DNA of 11,616 bases from DATJQF01 sp035505995 (GTDB taxonomy: Bacteria; Bacteroidota; Bacteroidia; Bacteroidales; FEN-979). The notes under the pieces were generated by a model. That model was not told where the DNA came from and made no database searches. It was given only the letters and a program-made list of their open reading frames with translations. The stretch spans positions 1-11,616 of the forward strand of contig DATJQF010000240.1 in the NCBI GenBank assembly GCA_035505995.1, given 5' to 3'. Positions 5,530-11,616 of this stretch are shown here, one piece after another (positions within the stretch are counted from its first letter, which is position 1; each line of letters begins with the position of its first letter). The translations under genes and the position numbers were made by a program.

Positions 5530-6642
5530 TCACGAGGAGTTACCATCGGGCCTTTTGAGGAAAGTGATATACTCCGCTATCTCCTGAAGGCTCATATGGT
5601 CTATTCCCAGGGTGGACAAATTCCTCCCCATTTCCCAGTAATTCTCCCCATTGGCCATACAGGCCAGGTTGATGATGGCGTCGATATTGGGAGTTTTGAT
5701 GCCCAGCAGTTTCCCGAACTCGGCCAGCGGGACCAGCCCGTAAGGAACGCTTTCGGTGACATACCGGTGCTTCAGATCCCCGGGGGTCATCTGCACATTG
5801 TGCGCAGCCACCTGCATCTCCTGCTCATAGATGGTGGGCGCTTTCACCTTATAGATGGTATACACCGTTTCCTGGTAGGAAAAATTCTCCATGCCCAGTT
5901 CTTTCGTGATCTTCATTTTTTCACGGTCCACCGCCTCCATGACCCTCCCTACCGAAGGACTCATGTCGTAATGAGAGGTCCGGTACGGGCCGTTCTGCTC
6001 TATTTTGCTCATGTTCAGCAGGGTGGTCACCGGGTGGAGGATCGCCCCGACGCTGTCGAGAGTTTGCAGGACGCTGCAGGCGGGCGACAACTGCGGGTAA
6101 ACCTCCGACAACACCCAGAGCGCCTGGGCCGTTTGAATGGAAGGAAGCGCGGCAAAGGGAAGCTCGCTTTTCATGGCCTTGATGTTAACATGGCCGAGCC
6201 CTTTGGTCTTTGCCGCGAAAATAAGGCTCAGCGTATCGCCGAAGATCAGCTCTCCCTCTCTTCCCGCCTCCCTCAGCATCCGGGCAAAGACCAGCGAAGC
6301 ATGATAACCCGGCTGAAAGACGATGATCTGGCCGGGGGTGGCGTGCTGAACCATGATCTTCATGAAGGTCTCCTGGCCGAACGCAGGGATCACCACGAAA
6401 ATGACCCGCGCGTCCCGGATCGCCTCTGCCACATCGGTAGTGATCAGGGCGATTTTTGCAAATCCCGGCTTCACGCCGCTGGAGGTGATGCCTTCCACGA
6501 CGATCCCTCCGAACGCTTTCAGCAGGTCGATATTCGTGGCATGATCGGGGGTGGAGGCCAGCCTGACTTCGTGACCGGCCAGCGTGAGATCGCCGGCGAT
6601 TGCCTGTCCGCCGTGACCGGCTCCTAACACTGCAACTTTCAT
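5530..6642 (-). CDS. Opine dehydrogenase-family (octopine/nopaline) NAD(P)-dependent oxidoreductase
   Basis: A 370-residue protein. The N-terminal Rossmann fold opens with 'VAVLGAGHGGQAIAGDL' (GxGxxG at 7-12). The helical octopine/nopaline dehydrogenase domain spans about 190-355, with the conserved 'ILHPVTTLLN' giving the catalytic His (H203) and N210, then 'RYVTESVPYGLVPLAEFGKLLG' at 293-314. Family enzymes reductively join a 2-oxoacid to an amino acid, or the reverse, using NAD(P)H. In Arthrobacter N-(1-D-carboxyethyl)-L-norvaline dehydrogenase, as I recall, the catalytic pair is His202 and Asp297; the aligned Asp is Ser298 (AGC, 5749-5751) here. Start: ATG at 6642, 18 bp after the MFS gene, so the two are likely one operon. 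Substrates cannot be named; ketopantoate-reductase-like relatives share only the Rossmann part. Confidence 0.88.
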   Translation of the reverse strand: MKVAVLGAGHGGQAIAGDLTLAGHEVRLASTPDHATNIDLLKAFGGIVVEGITSSGVKPGFAKIALITTDVAEAIRDARVIFVVIPAFGQETFMKIMVQHATPGQIIVFQPGYHASLVFARMLREAGREGELIFGDTLSLIFAAKTKGLGHVNIKAMKSELPFAALPSIQTAQALWVLSEVYPQLSPACSVLQTLDSVGAILHPVTTLLNMSKIEQNGPYRTSHYDMSPSVGRVMEAVDREKMKITKELGMENFSYQETVYTIYKVKAPTIYEQEMQVAAHNVQMTPGDLKHRYVTESVPYGLVPLAEFGKLLGIKTPNIDAIINLACMANGENYWEMGRNLSTLGIDHMSLQEIAEYITFLKRPDGNSS

Positions 6643-6660
6643 AAGAAAAGATTTTATGGA

Positions 6661-7914
6661 TTATATCGGGCTGTCTTTCACTCTCATAAAGAACAATCGC
6701 GTGACGATAAAGCTCATCAAACAAACGAGTCCGAATGCAAGGATCGTTTCCTTCACCCCGACCAGGTCGGAGATATCGCCGATGAGATAACTTCCCACCG
6801 GCGTGGAGCCGATGATCAGGAAAATAAAGATGCTGCTGACCCTTCCCTGGAATTCCTTCGGGGTCAGCAGGAGGATCAGGGAGTTGGAGGAAGAGAAAAA
6901 CACGATGCCGAAAAAGCCGAAGAGGCAAAAGCAGACGGAAGCGATCAGCAAGGAGTTGGAAAGGCCGACCAGCAGCAGGGAGAGGGAAAATCCCAGGGCC
7001 CCCACGGTCACGATCCTGAGGTTGGTTTTCTGGAAGATGGTGAGCAGCACGGCGGCTACCAGGCTTCCTGCGCCGGCCGAAGCCGTCAGCAGTCCGAATT
7101 GCGCGGGGGTCGTATGAAGGATGAACTTTGCTACCAGCGGAACGATGGCATTCAGGTTATACCCGAAAGTACCCAGGAAGATCGCAATGATCAGGATGAG
7201 CTGGATCCGCTTTTCCTGCATGGAGAATTTAATCCCTTCGGAAATTTCATGCAGCATGTTTTTTCCGGTCCCCGTATCTTTCCTGCCGGCCTGTCCTGCT
7301 TTCACGAAGAACAACACGAGGATCATGATCAGGTAAAAAAGATTATTCAGGCTGAGGGTCCAGAAGGCTCCGAATACCGAAAGCATGATCCCGCCGACGG
7401 CCGGCCCGGCGATTTTAGCGATATTGAAAGCCGTCGAGTTCAGGTAGATCGCCGGGGGAAGGCTGGCCTTATCCACCACTTCGGGAATAAACGCCTGCCG
7501 GACCGGGTTATTTACCGCCTGTGCCAGGCCGACGATCCCAACCAGGAGGTACAGTGCCGGAAGGCTTACGGGAGAATGAAGGCAGATGAACGAAATCGCG
7601 ATGCTGGGCAGCAGCATCAGGATCTGCGAATATAACAGCAGTTGTTTCCGCGGGTATTTATCGGCCAGGGATCCTCCCACCAGGGTCAGCAGCATCGAGG
7701 GGAAGAACTGTATCAGCAGCAGCGTTCCCAGGGCGCTGGCGGAATTGGTCTGATTTACGACCACCCACGCCAGGGTGATGTTCTGGATCCAGACGCCGAA
7801 AAAGGAAAACAGATAACCGGTCCAGAGAACGCGGAACGACTTATTCTTCAGCACCGCGAACCCGGTATCGCTGAACCTCATTTTCCGGGAAATGTTTGTT
7901 GCTTTTTCTTCCAT
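6661..7914 (-). CDS. MFS transporter, EntS-like (MFS_3) probable exporter
   Basis: A 417-residue protein with about twelve membrane segments. The loop between helices 2 and 3 reads 'GGSLADKYPRKQ', the major-facilitator motif A. The sequence 'NNPVRQAFIPEVV' after helix 4 is characteristic of the MFS_3/transmembrane secretion effector group that includes the enterobactin exporter EntS. Known members mostly export siderophores or drugs by proton antiport across the inner membrane. I chose ATG at 7914 over the in-frame ATG at 7968 because a candidate -7 box (7936-7943) lies between them, and because family proteins start shortly before 'FRVLWTGYLFSFFG'. It sits first in a two-gene operon with the opine-dehydrogenase-like gene, whose product is a candidate cargo. 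Transport direction and substrate are inferred. Confidence 0.87.
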   Translation of the reverse strand: MEEKATNISRKMRFSDTGFAVLKNKSFRVLWTGYLFSFFGVWIQNITLAWVVVNQTNSASALGTLLLIQFFPSMLLTLVGGSLADKYPRKQLLLYSQILMLLPSIAISFICLHSPVSLPALYLLVGIVGLAQAVNNPVRQAFIPEVVDKASLPPAIYLNSTAFNIAKIAGPAVGGIMLSVFGAFWTLSLNNLFYLIMILVLFFVKAGQAGRKDTGTGKNMLHEISEGIKFSMQEKRIQLILIIAIFLGTFGYNLNAIVPLVAKFILHTTPAQFGLLTASAGAGSLVAAVLLTIFQKTNLRIVTVGALGFSLSLLLVGLSNSLLIASVCFCLFGFFGIVFFSSSNSLILLLTPKEFQGRVSSIFIFLIIGSTPVGSYLIGDISDLVGVKETILAFGLVCLMSFIVTRLFFMRVKDSPI

Positions 7915-7935
7915 ACGGAGCCATGGCGTATATAG

Positions 7936-7943
7936 CAAAGATA
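7936..7943 (-). promoter_or_regulatory. Bacteroidota-type -7 box (TATCTTTG) for the MFS-dehydrogenase operon
   Basis: The minus strand reads TATCTTTG, matching TAnnTTTG, 22 bp before the ATG at 7914. No good -33 TTTG is seen at the expected distance. Its position argues against translation from the upstream ATG at 7968. Confidence 0.42.
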
Positions 7944-8009
7944 AAAAAATGATAGCAGGCTCCGACATTCCCTATTGTAGCCCAGACCGGGTCTTTCGTG
8001 AAAATGATT

Positions 8010-8017
8010 TACATTTG
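8010..8017 (+). promoter_or_regulatory. Bacteroidota-type -7 box (TACATTTG) for the era cluster
   Basis: TACATTTG matches TAnnTTTG, 46 bp before the era ATG at 8064. The -33 element is not clear. It faces away from the MFS promoter box 66 bp to its left, so the 149-bp spacer looks like a divergent promoter region. Confidence 0.42.
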
Positions 8018-8063
8018 CAACATTAACCAGTTCAGGGACTGGCCGTTCAGAAAACCGGTAATC

Positions 8064-8972
8064 ATGAGCCACAAAGCAGGTTTCGTATCCATCCTCGGGA
8101 TCCCGAATGTCGGGAAATCCACCCTGATGAACCTGCTGGTCGGCGAGCGTCTGGCCATCGTCTCCCATAAGATCCAGACCACCCGTCACCGCATCCTGGG
8201 GATCATCACGGGAGAAGGATTCCAGGTCGTGTTCTCGGACACTCCCGGGATCCTGAAGCCCCATTACCGGCTGCATGAAGCGATGATGGCGGAAGTGTAT
8301 TCCGCGCTGGGGGATGCCGACGTGATCCTCCTGGTTACCGAAACGGGAGAAAAGCCTCCGGATGAGGTTTTCCTGGAGCGACTGAGGCGGACCCGGGTGC
8401 CGGTGATCGTCGTCGTCAACAAGATCGATCTTTCCACGCAGCCCAAGGTGGAAGATGAACTCAGCAACTGGAACCGGCTGCTCCCCGGGGCGGTGGCCAT
8501 CCCGGTATCCGCATTGCACGGGTTCAATGTAGCGCGGGTCTTCGACCAGATCCTGGACGTGTTGCCGGAGTCGCCGGCTTATTTTCCCCCCGACCAGCTG
8601 ACCGATCGCTCGCAGCGTTTTTTCGTGGCGGAGATCATAAGGGAAAAGATATTGCTGAATTACGCAAAGGAAGTCCCGTACAGCGTGGAAGTGGCGGTGG
8701 ATGCCTTTAAAGAGGAGGAGGAAATCATCCGGATCAAGGCGTTCCTCTATGTGGGAAGGGAATCGCAGAAGGCGATCCTGCTGGGTCACCAGGGCAAGGC
8801 GATCCGGAAGCTGGGCACCGAAGCGCGCAAGGACATTGAAGAATTCCTGGACCGTCACGTTTACCTGGAGCTGATCGTAAAAGTGAGCAAGGACTGGAGG
8901 GAGGACGAAAAGGCCCTCCGGAGGTTCGGGTATATCACCGAGGAAGAGGAAACCAATGAAAATCCGTTCTGA
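8064..8972 (+). CDS. era: GTPase Era
   Basis: A 302-residue protein, the normal Era length. GTPase motifs: G1 'GIPNVGKST' (12-20), G3 DTPG (59-62), G4 NKID (119-122), G5 SAL (149-151). The C-terminal KH domain carries 'GHQGKAIRKLG' (241-251) followed by an acidic tail. Era binds the 3' end of 16S rRNA and helps assemble the 30S subunit, linking this to growth and cell division. An in-frame ATG at 7998 would add 22 residues that do not look like Era and would start upstream of the candidate -7 box at 8010; the start 'MSHKAGFVSILG' at 8064 fits the family. der begins 3 bp after the stop, so the two are surely co-transcribed. Confidence 0.97.
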   Translation: MSHKAGFVSILGIPNVGKSTLMNLLVGERLAIVSHKIQTTRHRILGIITGEGFQVVFSDTPGILKPHYRLHEAMMAEVYSALGDADVILLVTETGEKPPDEVFLERLRRTRVPVIVVVNKIDLSTQPKVEDELSNWNRLLPGAVAIPVSALHGFNVARVFDQILDVLPESPAYFPPDQLTDRSQRFFVAEIIREKILLNYAKEVPYSVEVAVDAFKEEEEIIRIKAFLYVGRESQKAILLGHQGKAIRKLGTEARKDIEEFLDRHVYLELIVKVSKDWREDEKALRRFGYITEEEETNENPF

Positions 8973-8975
8973 GCC

Positions 8976-10286
8976 ATGAGCAGGATCGTTGCTATCGTAG
9001 GGAGGCCGAACGTGGGAAAATCCACGCTGTTCAACCGGCTCACCGGCCGCCGGGATGCCATTGTGGACCCGCTCAGCGGGGTCACGCGCGACCGGCATTA
9101 TGGAAAATCGGATTGGAACGGGATCGAATTCTCCGTGATCGATACGGGAGGATTCATCCATCAGTCGGGGGATATTTTCGAACAGGAGATCAAAAAGCAG
9201 GTTTCGGCTGCGATCGGGGAATCGGATGTCCTCCTCTTCATGGTGGATATCCGGGAGGGGGTCACGGGGATGGATGAGGACTTGGCCGGCCTGCTGAGGA
9301 AATCTAAAAAACCTGTGTTCATCGTCGCCAATAAAGCCGATACGGCGAAGCAACTCGACGATATCCATGACTTCTACAAGCTGGGCTTCGGGAAAATATT
9401 CGGGGTTTCCTCGATCAACGGATCCGGGACCGGCGAGCTGCTGGACGAAGTGGTCGCCTCCTTCCCCCAGGGGGAACCCCCGAGATCCGAGGAAAAGGAG
9501 CTGCCGAGAATAGCCATCGTCGGCCGGCCGAATGCAGGAAAATCGTCACTGGTGAATGTACTGCTGGGAAGCGAGCGGACCATTGTCACCCCGATTCCGG
9601 GAACCACACGGGATACGATCGATACCCTTTACCGGCAATTCGGATTGGAGTTCCTGCTGATCGATACGGCCGGGATCCGGAAAAAGGCGAAAGTGAAGGA
9701 GGATGTCGAATTCTATTCCGTCATGCGGGCGATCCGTGCGATCGAGAACAGCGACGTCTGCCTCCTGATGGTGGATGCGGAGCGGGGCTTTGAAACGCAG
9801 GATGTCAACATCTTCTCCCTGATCGAGAAAAACCATAAGGGAGTGGTCATCCTGGTGAACAAGTGGGACCTCGTGGAGAAGGAAACGCACACGCACCGGG
9901 AATTCGAGGAGCGGATCCGGGAAAAGATCGCTCCTTTCCGGGATGTCCCGATCCTGTTCACTTCCGTGATCCAGAAGCAAAGGATCCTGAAGGCGGTGGA
10001 AACCGCCGTCGGGGTATACAGGAACCGGGCGCAGCGGATCCCGACGGCAATATTGAACGAACGGATGCTGCCCGTCATTGCGGACACCCCGCCCCCGGCC
10101 AGGAAGGGAAAGCACGTCAAGATCAAATATGCGACCCAGCTGCCCACGCCGTTCCCCGCGTTCGCTTTTTTCTGCAACCTTCCCCAGTATCTCCCGGAGT
10201 CGTACGGCCGCTTCCTGGAGAACAAGCTCAGGGAGTTTTTCCCGCTGACCGGCGTACCTTTGGAAATCTATTTTCGCCAGAAATAA
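8976..10286 (+). CDS. der: Ribosome biogenesis GTPase Der (EngA)
   Basis: A 436-residue protein with the tandem GTPase arrangement unique to Der. Domain 1: 'GRPNVGKST' (9-17), DTGG (56-59), NKAD (119-122). Domain 2: 'GRPNAGKSS' (183-191), DTAG (230-233), NKWD (295-298). The C-terminal KH-like domain (about 355-436) ends with the typical 'GVPLEIYFRQK'. Der acts in late assembly of the 50S subunit and is essential in many bacteria. All G motifs are intact. It is placed 3 bp after era and 3 bp before the S4-domain gene, forming a compact ribosome-assembly operon. No anomaly was seen. Confidence 0.97.
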   Translation: MSRIVAIVGRPNVGKSTLFNRLTGRRDAIVDPLSGVTRDRHYGKSDWNGIEFSVIDTGGFIHQSGDIFEQEIKKQVSAAIGESDVLLFMVDIREGVTGMDEDLAGLLRKSKKPVFIVANKADTAKQLDDIHDFYKLGFGKIFGVSSINGSGTGELLDEVVASFPQGEPPRSEEKELPRIAIVGRPNAGKSSLVNVLLGSERTIVTPIPGTTRDTIDTLYRQFGLEFLLIDTAGIRKKAKVKEDVEFYSVMRAIRAIENSDVCLLMVDAERGFETQDVNIFSLIEKNHKGVVILVNKWDLVEKETHTHREFEERIREKIAPFRDVPILFTSVIQKQRILKAVETAVGVYRNRAQRIPTAILNERMLPVIADTPPPARKGKHVKIKYATQLPTPFPAFAFFCNLPQYLPESYGRFLENKLREFFPLTGVPLEIYFRQK

Positions 10287-10289
10287 ATC

Positions 10290-10676
10290 ATGGAAGAAGG
10301 CGTTCGTATAGATAAATGGCTGTGGGCGGTCAGGATCTTCAAAACCCGTTCCCTGGCGACCCAGGCCTGCCGTTCGGGTAAAGTGAAAATAAAGGAGCAG
10401 CCTGTCAAGCCCTCCCACGAGATCCGGACGGGGGATATTATCACGATCCTCTTCCCGCCGATGATAAAAACTGTAAAAGTGATGGTCCCGATCGAAAACC
10501 GGGTGTCGGCAAAACTGGTTCCGGAATATTCAGAAGATCTCACCCCGGCGGAAGAATATGAGAAGCTGCAGGTTCAGAAAGGATCCCGGTTCGGGTTCCG
10601 GCAGCGCGGGACGGGACGTCCGACCAAACGGGACCGCAGGGAAATAGAGATCCTGAAGAAATTCCTGGGAGACTGA
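10290..10676 (+). CDS. hslR: S4-domain RNA-binding protein, Hsp15 family
   Basis: A 128-residue protein. The S4 domain occupies about residues 5-65: 'VRIDKWLWAVRIFKTRSLATQAC' followed by 'GKVKIKEQPVKPSHEIRTGDII', matching the Hsp15/HslR pattern. The basic C-terminus ('GRPTKRDRREIEILKKFLGD') is also typical. In E. coli Hsp15 binds 50S subunits that still carry a nascent chain on peptidyl-tRNA and helps rescue them after heat stress. The ATG at 10290 is 3 bp after der, so it belongs to the same transcript and extends the ribosome theme. The family assignment is firm; whether it is heat-induced here cannot be seen. Confidence 0.92.
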   Translation: MEEGVRIDKWLWAVRIFKTRSLATQACRSGKVKIKEQPVKPSHEIRTGDIITILFPPMIKTVKVMVPIENRVSAKLVPEYSEDLTPAEEYEKLQVQKGSRFGFRQRGTGRPTKRDRREIEILKKFLGD

Positions 10677-10694
10677 AACGCTTGCTGCTTCCGC

Positions 10695-11477
10695 ATGATG
10701 AGGAAGAAAAACAATACATATCCCGGACTGGATGAGATCGCGTTTGAGAACAGGAACCAATCGTACGGTTCCTATTTTCTCCGGAGGAAATATTACCGGT
10801 ATCTCTTATATTCGACCCTGGGGGGAATCGTGGTTTTCATCCTGGCCGCCCTGATCCCTTTCTTCGTGTATTTCCTGGAACCTCCGCCGTTCATGATCGT
10901 TTCCCCGGAAGTAGAATATTACAGTCTGCAGCCCCCCACGGAAGAGGACCTGGCGCAGATTGAACAGATGATCGCCAAGCCTCCGCCCGAAGCGACCCCG
11001 GCCCCGGTGGTCACGGACACGGTTACTCAAAAAGAGATCCAGAAGCCGCAGGAGGAGAAACCGGAGGAACAGCACCAGGAGACGGCGGATACGAGCCAGA
11101 GTGCCGGAAACGGGAATGGCGGGGAGAACAAGGGAGTAGGAGATGAATCGGGGATCTACACCACGCTGGATGTGTATCCGCAATATCCAGGCGGAGACCG
11201 GGCACGGCTTTATTTTATCCGGTCGAATATCCGTTACCCCGATGCGGCCCTGAAAGGCGGGATCCAGGGCGTGGTCATCATCCTGTTCGTCATTGAGAAG
11301 GACGGATCCATATCCAACATCCAGGTTACCAAAAGCATCGGGAGCGGTTGCGATGAAGAAGCCGTTCGTGTCACGAAATCAATGCCCTTCTGGGAACCGG
11401 GGAAACGGAACGGGAAGCCGGTCCGGGTCCTGGTGAAAATGCCGATCGTGTTCAGGATCCCCGGGAAGCCGGGCTAA
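10695..11477 (+). CDS. tonB: TonB family energy transducer
   Basis: A 260-residue protein with classical TonB architecture. A cytoplasmic N-terminal box 'AFENRNQSYGSYFLRRKY' (16-33) is typical of Bacteroidota TonB proteins. A single membrane helix follows at about 38-61, then a periplasmic linker rich in Pro, Glu and Gln (about 62-150), then the TonB C-terminal domain (about 168-258) with 'NIRYPDAALKGGIQGVVIILFVIEKDGSI' split across its first strands and 'MPFWEPGKRNGKPV'. It couples proton-motive force to outer-membrane receptors, but no exbB, exbD or receptor gene is in the window. Two consecutive ATGs (10695 and 10698) could start it. It is 18 bp after the S4 gene and probably read with the era cluster. 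Confidence 0.93.
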   Translation: MMRKKNNTYPGLDEIAFENRNQSYGSYFLRRKYYRYLLYSTLGGIVVFILAALIPFFVYFLEPPPFMIVSPEVEYYSLQPPTEEDLAQIEQMIAKPPPEATPAPVVTDTVTQKEIQKPQEEKPEEQHQETADTSQSAGNGNGGENKGVGDESGIYTTLDVYPQYPGGDRARLYFIRSNIRYPDAALKGGIQGVVIILFVIEKDGSISNIQVTKSIGSGCDEEAVRVTKSMPFWEPGKRNGKPVRVLVKMPIVFRIPGKPG

Positions 11478-11502
11478 AAAAAAAGGGACATTGCTGTCCC
11501 TT
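11476..11502 (-). terminator. Hairpin terminator between convergent genes, strongest for the minus strand
   Basis: AAGGGACA (11483-11490), loop TTGC, TGTCCCTT (11495-11502): a perfect 8-bp stem. On the minus strand it is followed by nine Ts (complement of A at 11476-11484), a textbook intrinsic terminator for the gene ending at 11531. On the plus strand the tail is only TTATGTT, so termination of tonB here would be weaker. The A-run overlaps the tonB stop codon. Confidence 0.85.
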
Positions 11503-11530
11503 ATGTTACTGAATCAATCCTGTCAACAGG

Positions 11531-11616
11531 TTATTTCTTATCCGGCTTGGCGTCGGTCTTCTTTACATCCGTACCCTGCTTGGTATCTGACGGCTTCGAG
11601 GCCCCGGAATGGTTGC
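11531..11616 (-). CDS. C-terminal end of an unidentified minus-strand gene (partial)
   Basis: The minus strand is open from the window edge to a TAA at 11531-11533, giving 27 codons rich in Lys, Asp, Ser and Pro, with charged repeats of the K-x-x-D type and the end 'KKTDAKPDKK'. Two things support a real gene: the strong minus-strand terminator placed 28 bp after the stop, and the resident-like GC content. It converges on tonB. The tail is low-complexity and hydrophilic, so it gives no hint of family; it would suit a flexible C-terminus of a cytoplasmic or surface protein. Confidence 0.6.
   Translation of the reverse strand, partial: NHSGASKPSDTKQGTDVKKTDAKPDKK

Noticed and set aside
5596..6627. 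A 343-codon open frame on the plus strand opposite the opine dehydrogenase gene
   Set aside because: The minus-strand protein has clear family motifs from end to end; the opposite frame has none and mirrors its codons.
5530..7914. Staphylopine or pseudopaline metallophore cluster
   Set aside because: No nicotianamine-synthase-like gene or metal-opine importer is present, and the dehydrogenase is of the octopine/nopaline family rather than the staphylopine-dehydrogenase family.
7915..7968. Longer MFS start at 7968 (18 extra residues)
   Set aside because: The extension precedes the candidate -7 box at 7936-7943 and does not resemble the family N-terminus; ATG at 7914 is preferred.
7998..8063. 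Longer Era start at 7998 (22 extra residues)
   Set aside because: The extension is not Era-like and begins upstream of the candidate promoter at 8010; ATG at 8064 gives the standard Era N-terminus.
7878..9368. A 496-codon open frame on the minus strand across the start of the MFS gene, era and der
   Set aside because: It is antisense to two certain essential GTPase genes, its product is a low-quality string of Arg, His, Pro and Asp with no family look, and GC-rich codon structure readily leaves such frames open.
1..11616. CRISPR array, insertion sequence or phage genes
   Set aside because: The only regular repeats are the in-frame protein repeats and short degenerate arrays; no spacer-repeat pattern, terminal inverted repeats or transposase or integrase gene was seen.

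Overview
The window most likely comes from a member of the Bacteroidota (Bacteroidetes). Four things point there. The first gene ends in a type IX secretion (T9SS type A) sorting domain. The last complete gene is a TonB with the N-terminal 'FENRNQSYGSY' box typical of the phylum. Well-placed copies of the TAnnTTTG -7 promoter element lie in the divergent intergenic regions. A degenerate GTGCGAA heptad repeat lies in one spacer. Most genes are moderately GC-rich (about 55% in a hand-counted sample line); the first 1.4 kb is clearly AT-richer (45% and 32% in two sampled lines).

Layout. (1) 1-1367 (+): 3' part of a secreted T9SS cargo protein made of seven near-identical ~49-residue repeats, probably a seven-bladed beta-propeller; its start lies outside the window. 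(2) 1368-1633: non-coding spacer with short repeats. (3) 2569-1634 (-): an ECF-transporter S-component-like membrane protein followed by a small cupin. (4) 2774-5526 (+): a two-gene partner-switching module. The first gene is a membrane receptor (dCache-like sensor, HAMP) carrying both a SpoIIE/PP2C phosphatase and an RsbW-like kinase domain; the second is a STAS anti-sigma-factor-antagonist-like protein. (5) 7914-5530 (-): an MFS exporter followed 18 bp later by an opine-dehydrogenase-family oxidoreductase, converging on the STAS gene with a 3-bp gap. (6) 8064-11477 (+): a tight housekeeping cluster, era, der, an Hsp15-like S4 RNA-binding protein, then tonB. (7) 11478-11616: a strong hairpin terminator and the C-terminal 27 codons of an unidentified minus-strand gene.

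How they work together. Era, Der and the S4 protein all act on the ribosome and are probably co-transcribed, with tonB attached. The sensor-phosphatase-kinase and STAS proteins form a self-contained switch in which one membrane protein could both phosphorylate and dephosphorylate the STAS partner; no sigma factor or output protein lies beside it. The MFS and opine-dehydrogenase pair suggests making an opine-like or reduced amino-acid conjugate and moving it across the membrane, but the dehydrogenase carries Ser where the family's catalytic Asp is expected. No tRNA, rRNA, CRISPR array, insertion sequence or phage gene was seen.
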